A program made the position numbers and the translations under genes. The notes below the pieces were generated by a model that saw nothing but the letters and a program-made list of their open reading frames with translations, was not told the DNA's origin and ran no database searches. This document shows, in pieces, positions 26,275 through 34,466 of a DNA stretch of 64,000 bases. Location of the stretch: assembly GCA_028284905.1 (NCBI GenBank), contig JANQQU010000003.1:126001-190000 (forward strand). The letters run 5' to 3'. This DNA comes from Calditrichia bacterium. Its GTDB lineage: Bacteria; Calditrichota; Calditrichia; RBG-13-44-9; J075. How positions within the stretch are numbered: the stretch's first letter is position 1; each line of letters begins with the position of its first letter.

Positions 26275-27300
26275 ATGGCGGAGCAAATTGTAAAAATCGG
26301 AGTTGTTGGCGTCGGCCACCTTGGGCGATTGCATACCATGCAACTGAAAGAAGTCGCAGCAGCCAAACTCATGGGCATCTTCGATATCGATGCTGATCGC
26401 GCTCAGACAGTTGCGGATGAGTTTGGCGTCCCCGTCTATAACAGTTTTCAACAATTACTGGATGATGTTGATGCGGTCAGTATCGTTACGCCGACAACCT
26501 CTCATTTCGATTTTGCCCGGCAGGCCCTGGCAGCCGGCCGCCATACCTTTATCGAAAAACCGATGACAGAAACAATCGCCGAAGCGGATGAATTAATCCG
26601 GCTCAGCGATGAGAAGAATCTGCATATCCAGATTGGTCATATTGAGCGATTTAATCCGGCAATCATGGCTCTGGAACCTTTCAATATTAACCCACTGTTC
26701 ATAGAAGCGCATCGCATGGCGAATTTCAATCCACGGGGTACCGATGTCGCTGTCGTTTTCGATCTGATGATTCATGATATCGACCTGATCCTGAGCTTCA
26801 TCAAAAGTCCGGTGAAGGAAGTACATGCCAGCGGGATGTCCATCATCTCCGGCACGGAAGACATCGCGAACTGCCGGTTGCTCTTTGAAAATGGCTCGGT
26901 CGCCAATGTCACCGCCAGTCGCATATCGGCAAAAAAGATGCGCAAGATGCGTATCTTCCAGCCGCAGGCCTACATTTCTATAGATTTTCTGGATGGTAAA
27001 TCGGAAATCTATTATATTGATGCCGACGGTAAGAAGCTGGCGAATTCCGATTTTGCTTTCTCTTTGGGTGAAATTGAGTCCGGGTTGGAAAAAAAGGAAA
27101 TCCGCTATACCCGTCTGCAAAAAGCGGACATCAACCCTTTGCGTCATGAGCTGGCACTATTCTGTCAATCGATTTTAACCGGCACGCCCCCATCGGTGAC
27201 CGGCCGGGATGGCCGGAGAGCCTTACAGGTCGCACAGCTTATCATGAAGAATATCGATGAACATACAAAAGTCGTCCAACAGCATTGGCAAATTCGGTAA
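26275..27300 (+). CDS. Gfo/Idh/MocA-family NAD(P)-dependent oxidoreductase
   Basis: A 341-residue protein. The Rossmann start 'KIGVVGVGHLGRLHTMQL' and 'VSIVTPTTSHFDFARQALAAGRHTFIEKPM' (E-K-P motif), then 'GHIERFNPAI' and 'DLMIHDIDLIL' (catalytic His region), identify a sugar oxidoreductase. The 'GHIERFNP' signature is shared with UDP-GlcNAc 3-dehydrogenases of the GnnA/WlbA type, which feed 2,3-diamino sugar synthesis for lipid A or surface glycans; that assignment is inference because no aminotransferase or acyltransferase partner is nearby. It begins at the base after the GWxTD stop and its end overlaps the methyltransferase-like gene by 44 bases. Confidence 0.85.
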   Translation: MAEQIVKIGVVGVGHLGRLHTMQLKEVAAAKLMGIFDIDADRAQTVADEFGVPVYNSFQQLLDDVDAVSIVTPTTSHFDFARQALAAGRHTFIEKPMTETIAEADELIRLSDEKNLHIQIGHIERFNPAIMALEPFNINPLFIEAHRMANFNPRGTDVAVVFDLMIHDIDLILSFIKSPVKEVHASGMSIISGTEDIANCRLLFENGSVANVTASRISAKKMRKMRIFQPQAYISIDFLDGKSEIYYIDADGKKLANSDFAFSLGEIESGLEKKEIRYTRLQKADINPLRHELALFCQSILTGTPPSVTGRDGRRALQVAQLIMKNIDEHTKVVQQHWQIR

Positions 27301-27850
27301 GTTTTACTTCCGTTACCGTGGCTTCACTCCTTACCCCATCGTATTAATATTCCTCTTTTTTTCTACTCCAACACAAATGACATTCGTTTACGGGCTAACG
27401 ATTATGCTTTTCGGAGAAATTGGGCGCGTATGGTCTGTCGCCTACATTGGCAAGGAAAGCCGCTGCCGCGCCGTTGCTGCGAACAGCCTAATCACTGCCG
27501 GTCCGTATGCACATACTCGCAATCCGATTTACCTCGCCAATATGATCATGTATAGCGGGGTGACGATCATTGCGAATATCTGGATGCCCTGGTTTTTATT
27601 AATTGTCTGGGGCTACTTTGGCTTTCAGTACTATTGCATTATTCAGGTAGAGTCTGCTGCTCTAATGGAAATATTCGGAAATAAGTTCGAACAATATAAA
27701 GCATCCGTACCCGCTTTTATTCCCTCCTTTACCCCTTTTTCCGCACGCGAGCAAATCTCTCCCAATTACAAAACTGCGCTGGTTTCAGAAAAAAGTACCC
27801 TGCTCGGTTTTGGGGCGATGGTGCTCTGGTTATTCTTTCGGATGGGTTAA
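27257..27850 (+). CDS. Membrane methyltransferase of the isoprenylcysteine/phospholipid type
   Basis: A 197-residue protein with four to five membrane helices ('PYPIVLIFLFFST', 'FVYGLTIMLFGEIGRVWSV', 'LANMIMYSGVTIIANIW', 'PWFLLIVWGYFGFQYY'). It has the ICMT/PEMT signatures 'LITAGPYAHTRNPIYLANM' and 'VESAALMEIFGNKFEQYKASVPAFIPSF', where R-N-P-x-Y and the F-G-x-x-Y-x-x-Y-like ending form the AdoMet and substrate site. Bacterial members methylate lipids or unknown substrates. The start overlaps the oxidoreductase by 44 bases in another frame; a shorter start inside the protein is possible but would remove conserved N-terminal residues. Confidence 0.8.
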   Translation: MNIQKSSNSIGKFGKFYFRYRGFTPYPIVLIFLFFSTPTQMTFVYGLTIMLFGEIGRVWSVAYIGKESRCRAVAANSLITAGPYAHTRNPIYLANMIMYSGVTIIANIWMPWFLLIVWGYFGFQYYCIIQVESAALMEIFGNKFEQYKASVPAFIPSFTPFSAREQISPNYKTALVSEKSTLLGFGAMVLWLFFRMG

Positions 27851-28357
27851 GCGCATTTCATCTAGAACCAGACTCAAGTTTCAGTTATGGTCGCCGCTTT
27901 TTACTGCCAACGGCCACTGCTACTGCCACTATTCCACATGATATTGGGATATTAACTCACTGCTTCACCAGTGCCCTATCTTTAACATTCTGTGAACAAT
28001 CGGAAAACTTTTGTTAATAAATCGTTAGAGAAATGCGGCGCATTTTATCTTTCACCCGCTTATCATGGAAGCAGTATGTAACAAGCCATGCATCCGGGCA
28101 AGTTGCCCGGCAAGCGCTCTGCAAGAAAACGTCGAATGAAGGATCTAAATCATTGAAAAATTGCACAGAGAAAAAAAGTGTAAAAAAATACCTCCTCAGG
28201 TAAATGAATTAAAAAGAGATGACGTCTAACTATCAAATGCCGAAAAACTCCTCAAGAAACGGCATCAATTTTAACCGCAACAAACACAGGAGTACGAATA
28301 TAGCCAATAGCTACTGAAGAACAGACTTTGCCTAAATCAAGTTAAGGAGGTATTTCT
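27851..28357. other. 507-base intergenic region before the peptidase-propeller gene
   Basis: No gene is visible. It holds a GTGGCAGT-type repeat in inverted orientation (27898-27935), a short hairpin 'CACTGCTTCACCAGTG' (27959-27974), and a palindromic 'CCGGGCAAGTTGCCCGG' (28094-28110). The last 15 bases carry 'AAGGAGG' for the next gene. No riboswitch or tRNA shape was found. Confidence 0.5.
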
Positions 28358-31342
28358 ATGGTAAGGTTCCAACATCTACCGAAGATGGTAGCATTTGCAC
28401 TATTCGCACTTCTGTGCTCCTCACCTGTTTTTTCCCAGGCGGGATTTCAGTTTGGTCAAAATAAAGTTCATTATAAAAAGTTTGACTGGGCAGTATTCCG
28501 TACGGAGAACTTCGATGTGCACTATTATGCGGAAATGAAAGAATCCGCACACGACGCCGCCCGCATGGCCGAGCGCGGCTACGAGTATCTCAGCAAAGCC
28601 CTCAATCATAAGATTGAAAATCGAACTCCGCTGATTCTCTATGCATCTATTAACGATTTTCAGCAGACCAATACTGTGCAGGGTTTTCTTGGTAATGGTA
28701 CTCGCGGCGTCACCGAAAGCCTGAAAAGGCGTGTCGTTATGCCTATGACCGGCTCTTATCGGGAGTTCAACCATGTATTGGTACACGAACTGGTACACGC
28801 CTTTCAGTATGATATTATGTTCGGCAAGGAATCCAACAAGCGTTTCAATCCGCCCCTGTGGTTTGTGGAAGGGATGGCCGAATATCTCTCTATCGGACTT
28901 ACAAACACAACCCGGATGTGGGTACGCGATGGTTTCGAACATGATCATCTCCTGACTGTCGATAAACTCAACAGCACTTTCGACATCCGCGTTTATCGCC
29001 TCGGTGAATCGCTCTGGCATTACATCGGCGAAAACTATGGCAAGCCGATGGTTGGGGTCGTCTTTAAAGAAGCAGCGCGCACTGGTAATGTAGAACTGGC
29101 CCTGAAGAAGAATCTCGGGAAAACTTCGAAAGAGTTGACCGAAGCCTGGCATAAATATGCGAAGACGGTAGTGCTTCCCAATGACAGCACGCTCACTTCT
29201 CCTGATGAATTGGCAGAGCTGCTTACTTCCCAGAAAAGCTTCTATCACCGGATGAATATTACGCCTGCAGTGAGCCCCGATGGCCGCCATATAGCCTACG
29301 TCAATAATCAGGATCTTAATGAAGGTGTCTACATGCTCAGCAAAGATGAGAATGGCAAGATTACCAATAAGGAACTGGTTAGCGGCGGCACCAGCAAGCG
29401 TTTCGAAGCACTGGGATTTTTTGAAACGTCCATTGGCTGGTCCCAGGATGGTAATCGCATTGCCTTCGTTTCCAAGTCAGGGAAAGATGACGCGATCTAC
29501 ATCATGAATCCGCATACTCGTAAGCAGCTCAACCAGTTTGCTTTCGCGGAATTGAACGGCTTGCTTTCACCATCTTTTTCTCCCGATGGCAAGCGCATTG
29601 CTTTTGCCGGCATGACCGGTGGCGTGTCCAATCTCTACATTCTTGATCTGCAGACAGAAGAACTAAAGCAGCTCACTGATGATCGTTTCACTGTTTATCA
29701 TCCGCAGTGGTCGCCGGATGGCAGCAGCATTGTATACTCGACCGACATGGGTGAAGGCACCGATGAAGATCGCCTGCTTTTCGGAGACTACGACTTGGCT
29801 ATCTATGATCTGGAAAGCAATCAGGTGCGGTTGCTGCCGACGCTTTCCGGTAATGTGCACAGTCCGCAATGGTCGCCGGACATGCAGCAATTGGCTTTTG
29901 TTTCCGAACATCGCGGTATTCCTAATATTTACCTGATGGATATTGCCAGCGGAAACATCAGCCCGGTAACCAACTTCAAGAATGGCGTTGCCGGTATTAC
30001 CGCTACTACTCCGGCAATCAGCTGGTCGCTTAATGGCAGCACGCTGGCATTTTCATTCTTCAAGAAAAACAGCTGGCAGATTTACAGCATGGATATGGAA
30101 AAAGTGCTCGAAAATCAGGAGAGCACGACACCGCAGCAGCATATTGCCAGCCTGACCAGCATCATGGTGAGCGAAGGCGATAGCAGTGAAACAACGTATG
30201 TCGTTAAGGACACTATGTGGGTGCCGGCAATGCCGGACCAAACCACGCTCTACAGCAAATATGACCTGGCCAGCGTAGATTCCGTGGAAGCCCGAAATTA
30301 CAGTAAGAAATTCAAGCTGGACGCAGTCGGTGTCGGTGGTGGCTATGATACCTTCTGGGGCGCAAGCGGCGGAGCCTCTTTCCTCTTCAGTGATATGCTC
30401 GGCAATAACAATCTCTTTCTTTCCACCGCTCTGCGCTTTTCCGATCCGAGATTTATGGATGCTTCACTCACTTATTTCAACCAGGGCGGCCGCCTCAACT
30501 GGGGTGTGCAGGTCTATCAGCAAAGCTACAATTACTTAACCGGGGGAAGCTTTTTTACCCTGAATAGTATTCGTAACACTTATCGTGGCTTTAACACGCT
30601 GGTATCCTATCCGTTCAGCCGCTTTGCCCGCTTCGAAATCAATGCCGGCGTTACCCGCATTGATCAGGACTTCGTAGTGGAAGATTTCTCCAGCGGCCGA
30701 CTGGACCGGGAAGATTTTGACCTCGGTAAATTCGACTTTGCCCAGGCCGGCGCCGCCCTGGTTTTTGATAATACCACCTATGGCTATATTGGTCCGCTGA
30801 GTGGTAGTCGCAGCCGATTTCAGGTGCAGACAGTTACCGGCGATCTGAAGTTTAACGAAGTGCTCGTCGATTATCGCCGCTACTTCAAAACTTCATCCCG
30901 CTCGACGATTGCCTGGCGCCTGCTTGGTGCTTCGAACTTCGGTGAGAATCCGCAAATTTACAGCATCGGTGGTCCCTTCACCTATCGTGGTGCGGATTAT
31001 AATGAGTTATTCGGCAATAATTTCCTGGTACAGAATCTTGAATTTCGCTTCCCGGCGCTGCCCTTCCTGCCCGCCCAGTACGATTTCTTTAGCGCGGCCG
31101 CTTTTATGGATGCAGCAGCAGCCTGGGGCACCGATATACCTGGCTTCTCCTCTGAAACTTTTCAACCTTTCACCAACTCCGCGGAGACGGGCTTCCGCCT
31201 TAATGATTTAAATGCAGCCTTTGGTGTTGGTGCGCGGTTTAGCCTGGGATATTTCCTCTTGAAATACGACCTGGCCTGGCCGACAGATTTACAGTCGGTT
31301 AGCAGTCCGGTTTCCAGGTTCTCCATCGGAACGTTCTTTTAA
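28358..31342 (+). CDS. Giant exported fusion: peptidase MA-like metalloprotease - PD40 propeller - surface-antigen barrel
   Basis: A 994-residue protein with signal peptide ('MVAFALFALLCSSPVFSQA'). Residues about 45-270 include 'LVHELVHAFQYDIM' (H-E-x-x-H zinc site) and 'PPLWFVEGMAEYLSIG', the third-ligand region of peptidase MA-type gluzincins. Residues about 285-620 carry TolB/PD40 blades ('VSPDGRHIAYVNNQ', 'FSPDGKRIAFAGMT', 'WSPDGSSIVYSTD', 'WSPDMQQLAFVSEH'). From about 660 on, strands such as 'NLFLSTALRFSDPRFMDASLTYFNQGG' and 'GPFTYRGADYNELFGNNFLVQNLEFRFP' match the D15/BamA surface-antigen barrel, ending in '...RFSIGTFF'. This suggests an outer-membrane barrel with a periplasmic propeller and protease. 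'AAGGAGG' supports the start. Confidence 0.88.
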   Translation: MVRFQHLPKMVAFALFALLCSSPVFSQAGFQFGQNKVHYKKFDWAVFRTENFDVHYYAEMKESAHDAARMAERGYEYLSKALNHKIENRTPLILYASINDFQQTNTVQGFLGNGTRGVTESLKRRVVMPMTGSYREFNHVLVHELVHAFQYDIMFGKESNKRFNPPLWFVEGMAEYLSIGLTNTTRMWVRDGFEHDHLLTVDKLNSTFDIRVYRLGESLWHYIGENYGKPMVGVVFKEAARTGNVELALKKNLGKTSKELTEAWHKYAKTVVLPNDSTLTSPDELAELLTSQKSFYHRMNITPAVSPDGRHIAYVNNQDLNEGVYMLSKDENGKITNKELVSGGTSKRFEALGFFETSIGWSQDGNRIAFVSKSGKDDAIYIMNPHTRKQLNQFAFAELNGLLSPSFSPDGKRIAFAGMTGGVSNLYILDLQTEELKQLTDDRFTVYHPQWSPDGSSIVYSTDMGEGTDEDRLLFGDYDLAIYDLESNQVRLLPTLSGNVHSPQWSPDMQQLAFVSEHRGIPNIYLMDIASGNISPVTNFKNGVAGITATTPAISWSLNGSTLAFSFFKKNSWQIYSMDMEKVLENQESTTPQQHIASLTSIMVSEGDSSETTYVVKDTMWVPAMPDQTTLYSKYDLASVDSVEARNYSKKFKLDAVGVGGGYDTFWGASGGASFLFSDMLGNNNLFLSTALRFSDPRFMDASLTYFNQGGRLNWGVQVYQQSYNYLTGGSFFTLNSIRNTYRGFNTLVSYPFSRFARFEINAGVTRIDQDFVVEDFSSGRLDREDFDLGKFDFAQAGAALVFDNTTYGYIGPLSGSRSRFQVQTVTGDLKFNEVLVDYRRYFKTSSRSTIAWRLLGASNFGENPQIYSIGGPFTYRGADYNELFGNNFLVQNLEFRFPALPFLPAQYDFFSAAAFMDAAAAWGTDIPGFSSETFQPFTNSAETGFRLNDLNAAFGVGARFSLGYFLLKYDLAWPTDLQSVSSPVSRFSIGTFF

Positions 31343-31363
31343 AAATCCCATCATCCCTCCCGT

Positions 31364-31400
31364 CCGGGGCAGGTTTACTGCCTGTCCCGGGCATATTTTA
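31364..31400 (+). terminator. Intrinsic terminator after the peptidase-propeller gene
   Basis: Arms 'CCGGGGCAGG' (31364-31373) and 'CCTGTCCCGG' (31381-31390) pair with one mismatch around 'TTTACTG', followed by 'GCATATTTTA'. It is 22 bases past the stop. Confidence 0.6.
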
Positions 31401-31454
31401 AAGGATGAAATGATTATGTAGCATGATAACAGAAATTCCCTCATCAATACCCCA

Positions 31455-31492
31455 CAAGGCAGGGTGAGCCCTCCATCCCTCGCCCTGCCTTG
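31455..31492. repeat. Unassigned hairpin
   Basis: Arms 'CAAGGCAGGG' (31455-31464) and 'CCCTGCCTTG' (31483-31492) pair perfectly around an 18-base loop; no T-run follows. Confidence 0.6.
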
Positions 31493-31577
31493 AAAGGGGT
31501 GAATATAGATCTTGTTAGCTGAATTATTTGGCTGGCAGTCGTTTCAGAAATATTTCCCATATTGTCCCCTCATCCCT

Positions 31578-31614
31578 GACCGGCGCTGTGTTGTTTGCAG
31601 CGCCGGTCTTTTTT
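31578..31614 (+). terminator. Strong intrinsic terminator-like hairpin
   Basis: Arms 'GACCGGCGCTG' (31578-31588) and 'CAGCGCCGGTC' (31598-31608) pair perfectly, followed by six T. No gene lies directly before it, so it may terminate a leftover transcript or an unrecognised small RNA. Confidence 0.75.
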
Positions 31615-31640
31615 GGTTTAAGGCGCTTGTATTGGTATCT

Positions 31641-31669
31641 TTAACCCTGAGCTTTTTGCTCAGGGTTAA
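31641..31669. repeat. Perfect 12-bp hairpin
   Basis: 'TTAACCCTGAGC' (31641-31652), loop TTTTT, and 'GCTCAGGGTTAA' (31658-31669). The 480-base gap 31343-31822 consists mainly of this series of four hairpins and holds no gene I can support. Confidence 0.65.
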
Positions 31670-31822
31670 GGGGGGGCGGTCCTGTGGACCTTAGGGGTAT
31701 CTCTGCTGGGAACTTTTGGTGGTGAAAGGTGTTTTGCTTATTATTGTAGTCTAATTATGGAAATATCTAAAATTGGGCTCCTTCGTAACATTTATTCAAA
31801 CACTTGCATCAGAGAGGCAGAC

Positions 31823-32941
31823 ATGAGCGACTGGAAACCATTCAAACTATATTATGGCACTGAGCTGGCAGAACTGCTGGGCGGTAAGATTAGCGCTGTT
31901 TATCCCCAATTTCCTCATAGCGAGTTTGTGAAATATGTCGATGAGCGCGTCGAGCCATTAGAGCTGAAAGCCCGGGTGGCAGTTATCGCCGAAGGTCTGC
32001 GTCAGTCTTTGCCAGCCGATTACCCGGAGGCGGTCAACATTTTACGGCAAACTCTCGGACCGCCATTATCTTCCACAGAAGGGATGTTCAACGAAGGCTA
32101 TTATTGGATGCCGGTCGCTTATTTCGTTGAGAAATATGGCCTGGATCATCTCAGCGAATCGCTTGATGCTATTTACGAAATCACCCAGCGCTTTACTTCG
32201 GAATTTGCTATTCGCCCATTTCTGAAACAATATCCGGAAGAAACACTGGCAACCGTACGGGGTTGGGTGAAAGACCACAGCGAGCATGTCCGCCGGTTGG
32301 TGAGTGAGGGCTTACGTCCGCGCCTGCCCTGGGGAGGCTACCTGGAGATGTTTATTCAAAATCCCGATCCATTGCTGGAAATTCTCACTCAGTTAAAAAA
32401 TGATCCTTCCCCCTATGTTCGTAAATCGGTTGCGAACAATCTCAATGATATCGCCAAGGACCACTCCGGAAAAGTACTCGCTTTACTGGGTGACTGGCAA
32501 CAAAACGGTAGCGAAGAAACCCGTTGGATTGTTCGCCATGCCCTGCGCTCTTTAATCAAGAAGGGGGATCCGGTCGCATTACGCATTCTCGGCTATCGTA
32601 GTAATGCCGATGTTGCTTTGGAAAATTTGTCTCTCAGCCCGGAAAAATTACCACTCGGCGAAGCGCTCTCATTCAATTTCATCCTTGTCAATAATGACAG
32701 CACTGAAAATAATCTAATGATAGATTTCCTGATTCATTTTATGAAAGCGAACGGGAAGACGCAGCCAAAGGTATTTAAGCTGACCACTCGATCGATATCC
32801 CCGGGTGAGAAGATCGAGATCAGCAAAAAATTTCCGATCAAACCGGTGACTACCCGGAAATATTATCCCGGGAACCACCGGCTGGAGATTCAGGTGAATG
32901 GCCGGATATTGGGTGGCCAGGATTTCGAATTGTTAACATAA
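31823..32941 (+). CDS. AlkC-like DNA alkylation repair protein with C-terminal Ig-like domain
   Basis: A 372-residue protein starting at the ATG of 'MSDWKPFKLYYG', with 'GAGAGG' five bases upstream; an in-frame ATG at 31757 lacks such a site. Residues about 30-270 are HEAT-like helical repeats typical of AlkC/AlkD glycosylases ('YWMPVAYFVEKYGLDHLSESLDAIYEITQRFTSEFAIRPFL', 'SEHVRRLVSEGLRPRLPWGGYL', 'PYVRKSVANNLNDIAKDH', 'WIVRHALRSLIKKGDPVALRILGY'). The final 95 residues are beta-rich and Ig-like, as in AlkC rather than AlkD. The AlkC family removes 3-methyl-type alkylated bases; substrate preference cannot be read here. The gene stands alone between hairpins. Confidence 0.85.
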   Translation: MSDWKPFKLYYGTELAELLGGKISAVYPQFPHSEFVKYVDERVEPLELKARVAVIAEGLRQSLPADYPEAVNILRQTLGPPLSSTEGMFNEGYYWMPVAYFVEKYGLDHLSESLDAIYEITQRFTSEFAIRPFLKQYPEETLATVRGWVKDHSEHVRRLVSEGLRPRLPWGGYLEMFIQNPDPLLEILTQLKNDPSPYVRKSVANNLNDIAKDHSGKVLALLGDWQQNGSEETRWIVRHALRSLIKKGDPVALRILGYRSNADVALENLSLSPEKLPLGEALSFNFILVNNDSTENNLMIDFLIHFMKANGKTQPKVFKLTTRSISPGEKIEISKKFPIKPVTTRKYYPGNHRLEIQVNGRILGGQDFELLT

Positions 32942-32953
32942 CACCAATATTCC

Positions 32954-32981
32954 GTAGAGACGATTCATGAATCGTCTCTAC
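32954..32981. repeat. 28-bp perfect palindrome
   Basis: A palindrome whose half is 'GTAGAGACGATTCA'. It sits between the AlkC-like gene and the protease gene, 13 bases past the stop. Similar 'GTAGAGACG' palindromes are common intergenic elements in several bacterial phyla. No T-run follows. Confidence 0.85.
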
Positions 32982-33015
32982 AACAATTGCCAAAAAACAA
33001 AAAACGAGGCATAAA

Positions 33016-34035
33016 ATGCAATTTTACGATTATATAAAAAATGACAATGATAGTACATACCCCGGGGAAACCAGCCCGGCAACGGATGGCCATTTGCTGG
33101 ATGCCTATTCCCGGGCGGTTACAGCTGTCGCCGCGCAGGTCAGTCCGTCCGTAGTAAAGATTGATGTGCAGCTAAAGCAAGCAGCCAAAAAGGGACGGCG
33201 CACACGCGGTAGTGGTAGTGGCAGCGGCTCCGGCTTCATTTTCGACAAGTCCGGATTTATCCTCACCAATAGTCATGTGATCAACAATGCGGCAAAGCTC
33301 TCCGTCACGCTTTCCGATGGACGAGAATACCGCGCGCGCCTGGTCGGGGATGATCCCGCGACCGACCTCGCCGTGCTCCATATGGACGCTCCGGAGATCA
33401 GCGCGGCTCCTCTGGGAGATTCCCAGTCGATCCAGGTGGGGCAGTTGGCAATTGCGATCGGTAACCCCTACGGATTTCAGTGCACCGTTACCGCTGGCGT
33501 GGTTAGCGCGCTTGGCCGCTCCATGCGTTCCTACTCCGGACGCTTGATCGATGACATTATTCAAACGGACGCTGCGCTTAATCCGGGCAACTCCGGCGGA
33601 CCGCTGGTGGATTCCCAGGGAAAAATCATTGGGGTAAATACGGCGGTCATTTTACCGGCACAGGGTATTTGCTTTGCCATTGCCGTAAATACAGCGCGCT
33701 ACATTTCCGGAGAATTGATTCGGAATGGCCGCATTCGACGCAGTCGCATCGGTATTGCTGCACAGACGGTTAAGATTCATCCCAATCTGGTTCAGTTTCA
33801 CGAACTCACCCACGATCATGGCGTCCTTGTTCTCGATGTGGATGATGACAGTCCGGCAGCCACTGCCAGCCTTGCCGCCGGGGATATGATTGTTGCCCTC
33901 GATGATGTTCCGGTCAGCGGTATTGATGATCTGCATCGTTTGCTCAGTGCAGAGAAGGCCGGTCAGCCCCTGATGATCCAGGTGTTGCGTAAACGCAGCA
34001 TTCTCAAACGCCTGGTTATTCCGGAAGCATCTTAA
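33016..34035 (+). CDS. HtrA/DegP-family (S1C) serine protease with one PDZ domain, apparently cytoplasmic
   Basis: A 339-residue protein. The trypsin-like triad is visible: His in 'ILTNSHVINNA', Asp in 'DDPATDLAVLHMD' and Ser in 'LNPGNSGGPLVDSQG'. A PDZ domain follows (about 240-335: 'HGVLVLDVDDDSPAATASLAAGDMIVALDDVPVSG'). A Gly/Ser linker ('GSGSGSGSGF') precedes the protease core. No signal peptide or membrane helix is seen at the N-terminus ('MQFYDYIKNDNDSTYPGE'), unlike DegP/DegS, so it may act in the cytoplasm or need another export route. 'GAGG' lies eight bases before the ATG. Confidence 0.88.
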   Translation: MQFYDYIKNDNDSTYPGETSPATDGHLLDAYSRAVTAVAAQVSPSVVKIDVQLKQAAKKGRRTRGSGSGSGSGFIFDKSGFILTNSHVINNAAKLSVTLSDGREYRARLVGDDPATDLAVLHMDAPEISAAPLGDSQSIQVGQLAIAIGNPYGFQCTVTAGVVSALGRSMRSYSGRLIDDIIQTDAALNPGNSGGPLVDSQGKIIGVNTAVILPAQGICFAIAVNTARYISGELIRNGRIRRSRIGIAAQTVKIHPNLVQFHELTHDHGVLVLDVDDDSPAATASLAAGDMIVALDDVPVSGIDDLHRLLSAEKAGQPLMIQVLRKRSILKRLVIPEAS

Positions 34036-34088
34036 ATTGTAATTGATAGAATGATCTCATCTATTGCAAAATAGTCAGGATTTGTTTA

Positions 34089-34443
34089 CAAATTTACAAG
34101 GCCCAATTATGTCGCCCCTACAGGGCTAAATATTTTTTACTTTTTTGGCTATAAATATGACATCCCGCTGGGACTATTTCTGAAATTATTATTAATGAAG
34201 TGCTTGCAAGGCCCATTAGGGCGAATTATTAATTTGTATATCTGTTTCAAATTAAAGGCCCTATAAAACAGCATATTTATAGCCTTGTTGTTATTTTATA
34301 TCTATAGCCCTGTAAGGGCGAAATGTTTATAGCCCAGTTTTATTTCTTATATTCTATAGCCCTGTAGGGGCGAAATATTTCTTCAATTTTTGAACACATA
34401 ATTATCAAGATAAGCCATAGCCCGGATGATTTTCCTTCGGGCA
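34089..34443. repeat. Large cluster of REP-like palindromic repeats
   Basis: Six or more units in both orientations: 'TGTCGCCCCTACAGGGCT' (34110-34127), 'ACATCCCGCTGGGACT' (34159-34175), 'AAGGCCCATTAGGGCGAAT' (34208-34226), 'AGCCCTGTAAGGGCGAAAT' (34305-34324), 'AGCCCTGTAGGGGCGAAAT' (34357-34376), and a 'GCCCGGA...TTCGGGC' hairpin (34420-34442). They fill the whole 431-base gap before the aldo/keto reductase gene; no gene is present. Confidence 0.8.
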
Positions 34444-34466
34444 AAATCGATAAACGGGAGAGAAAA

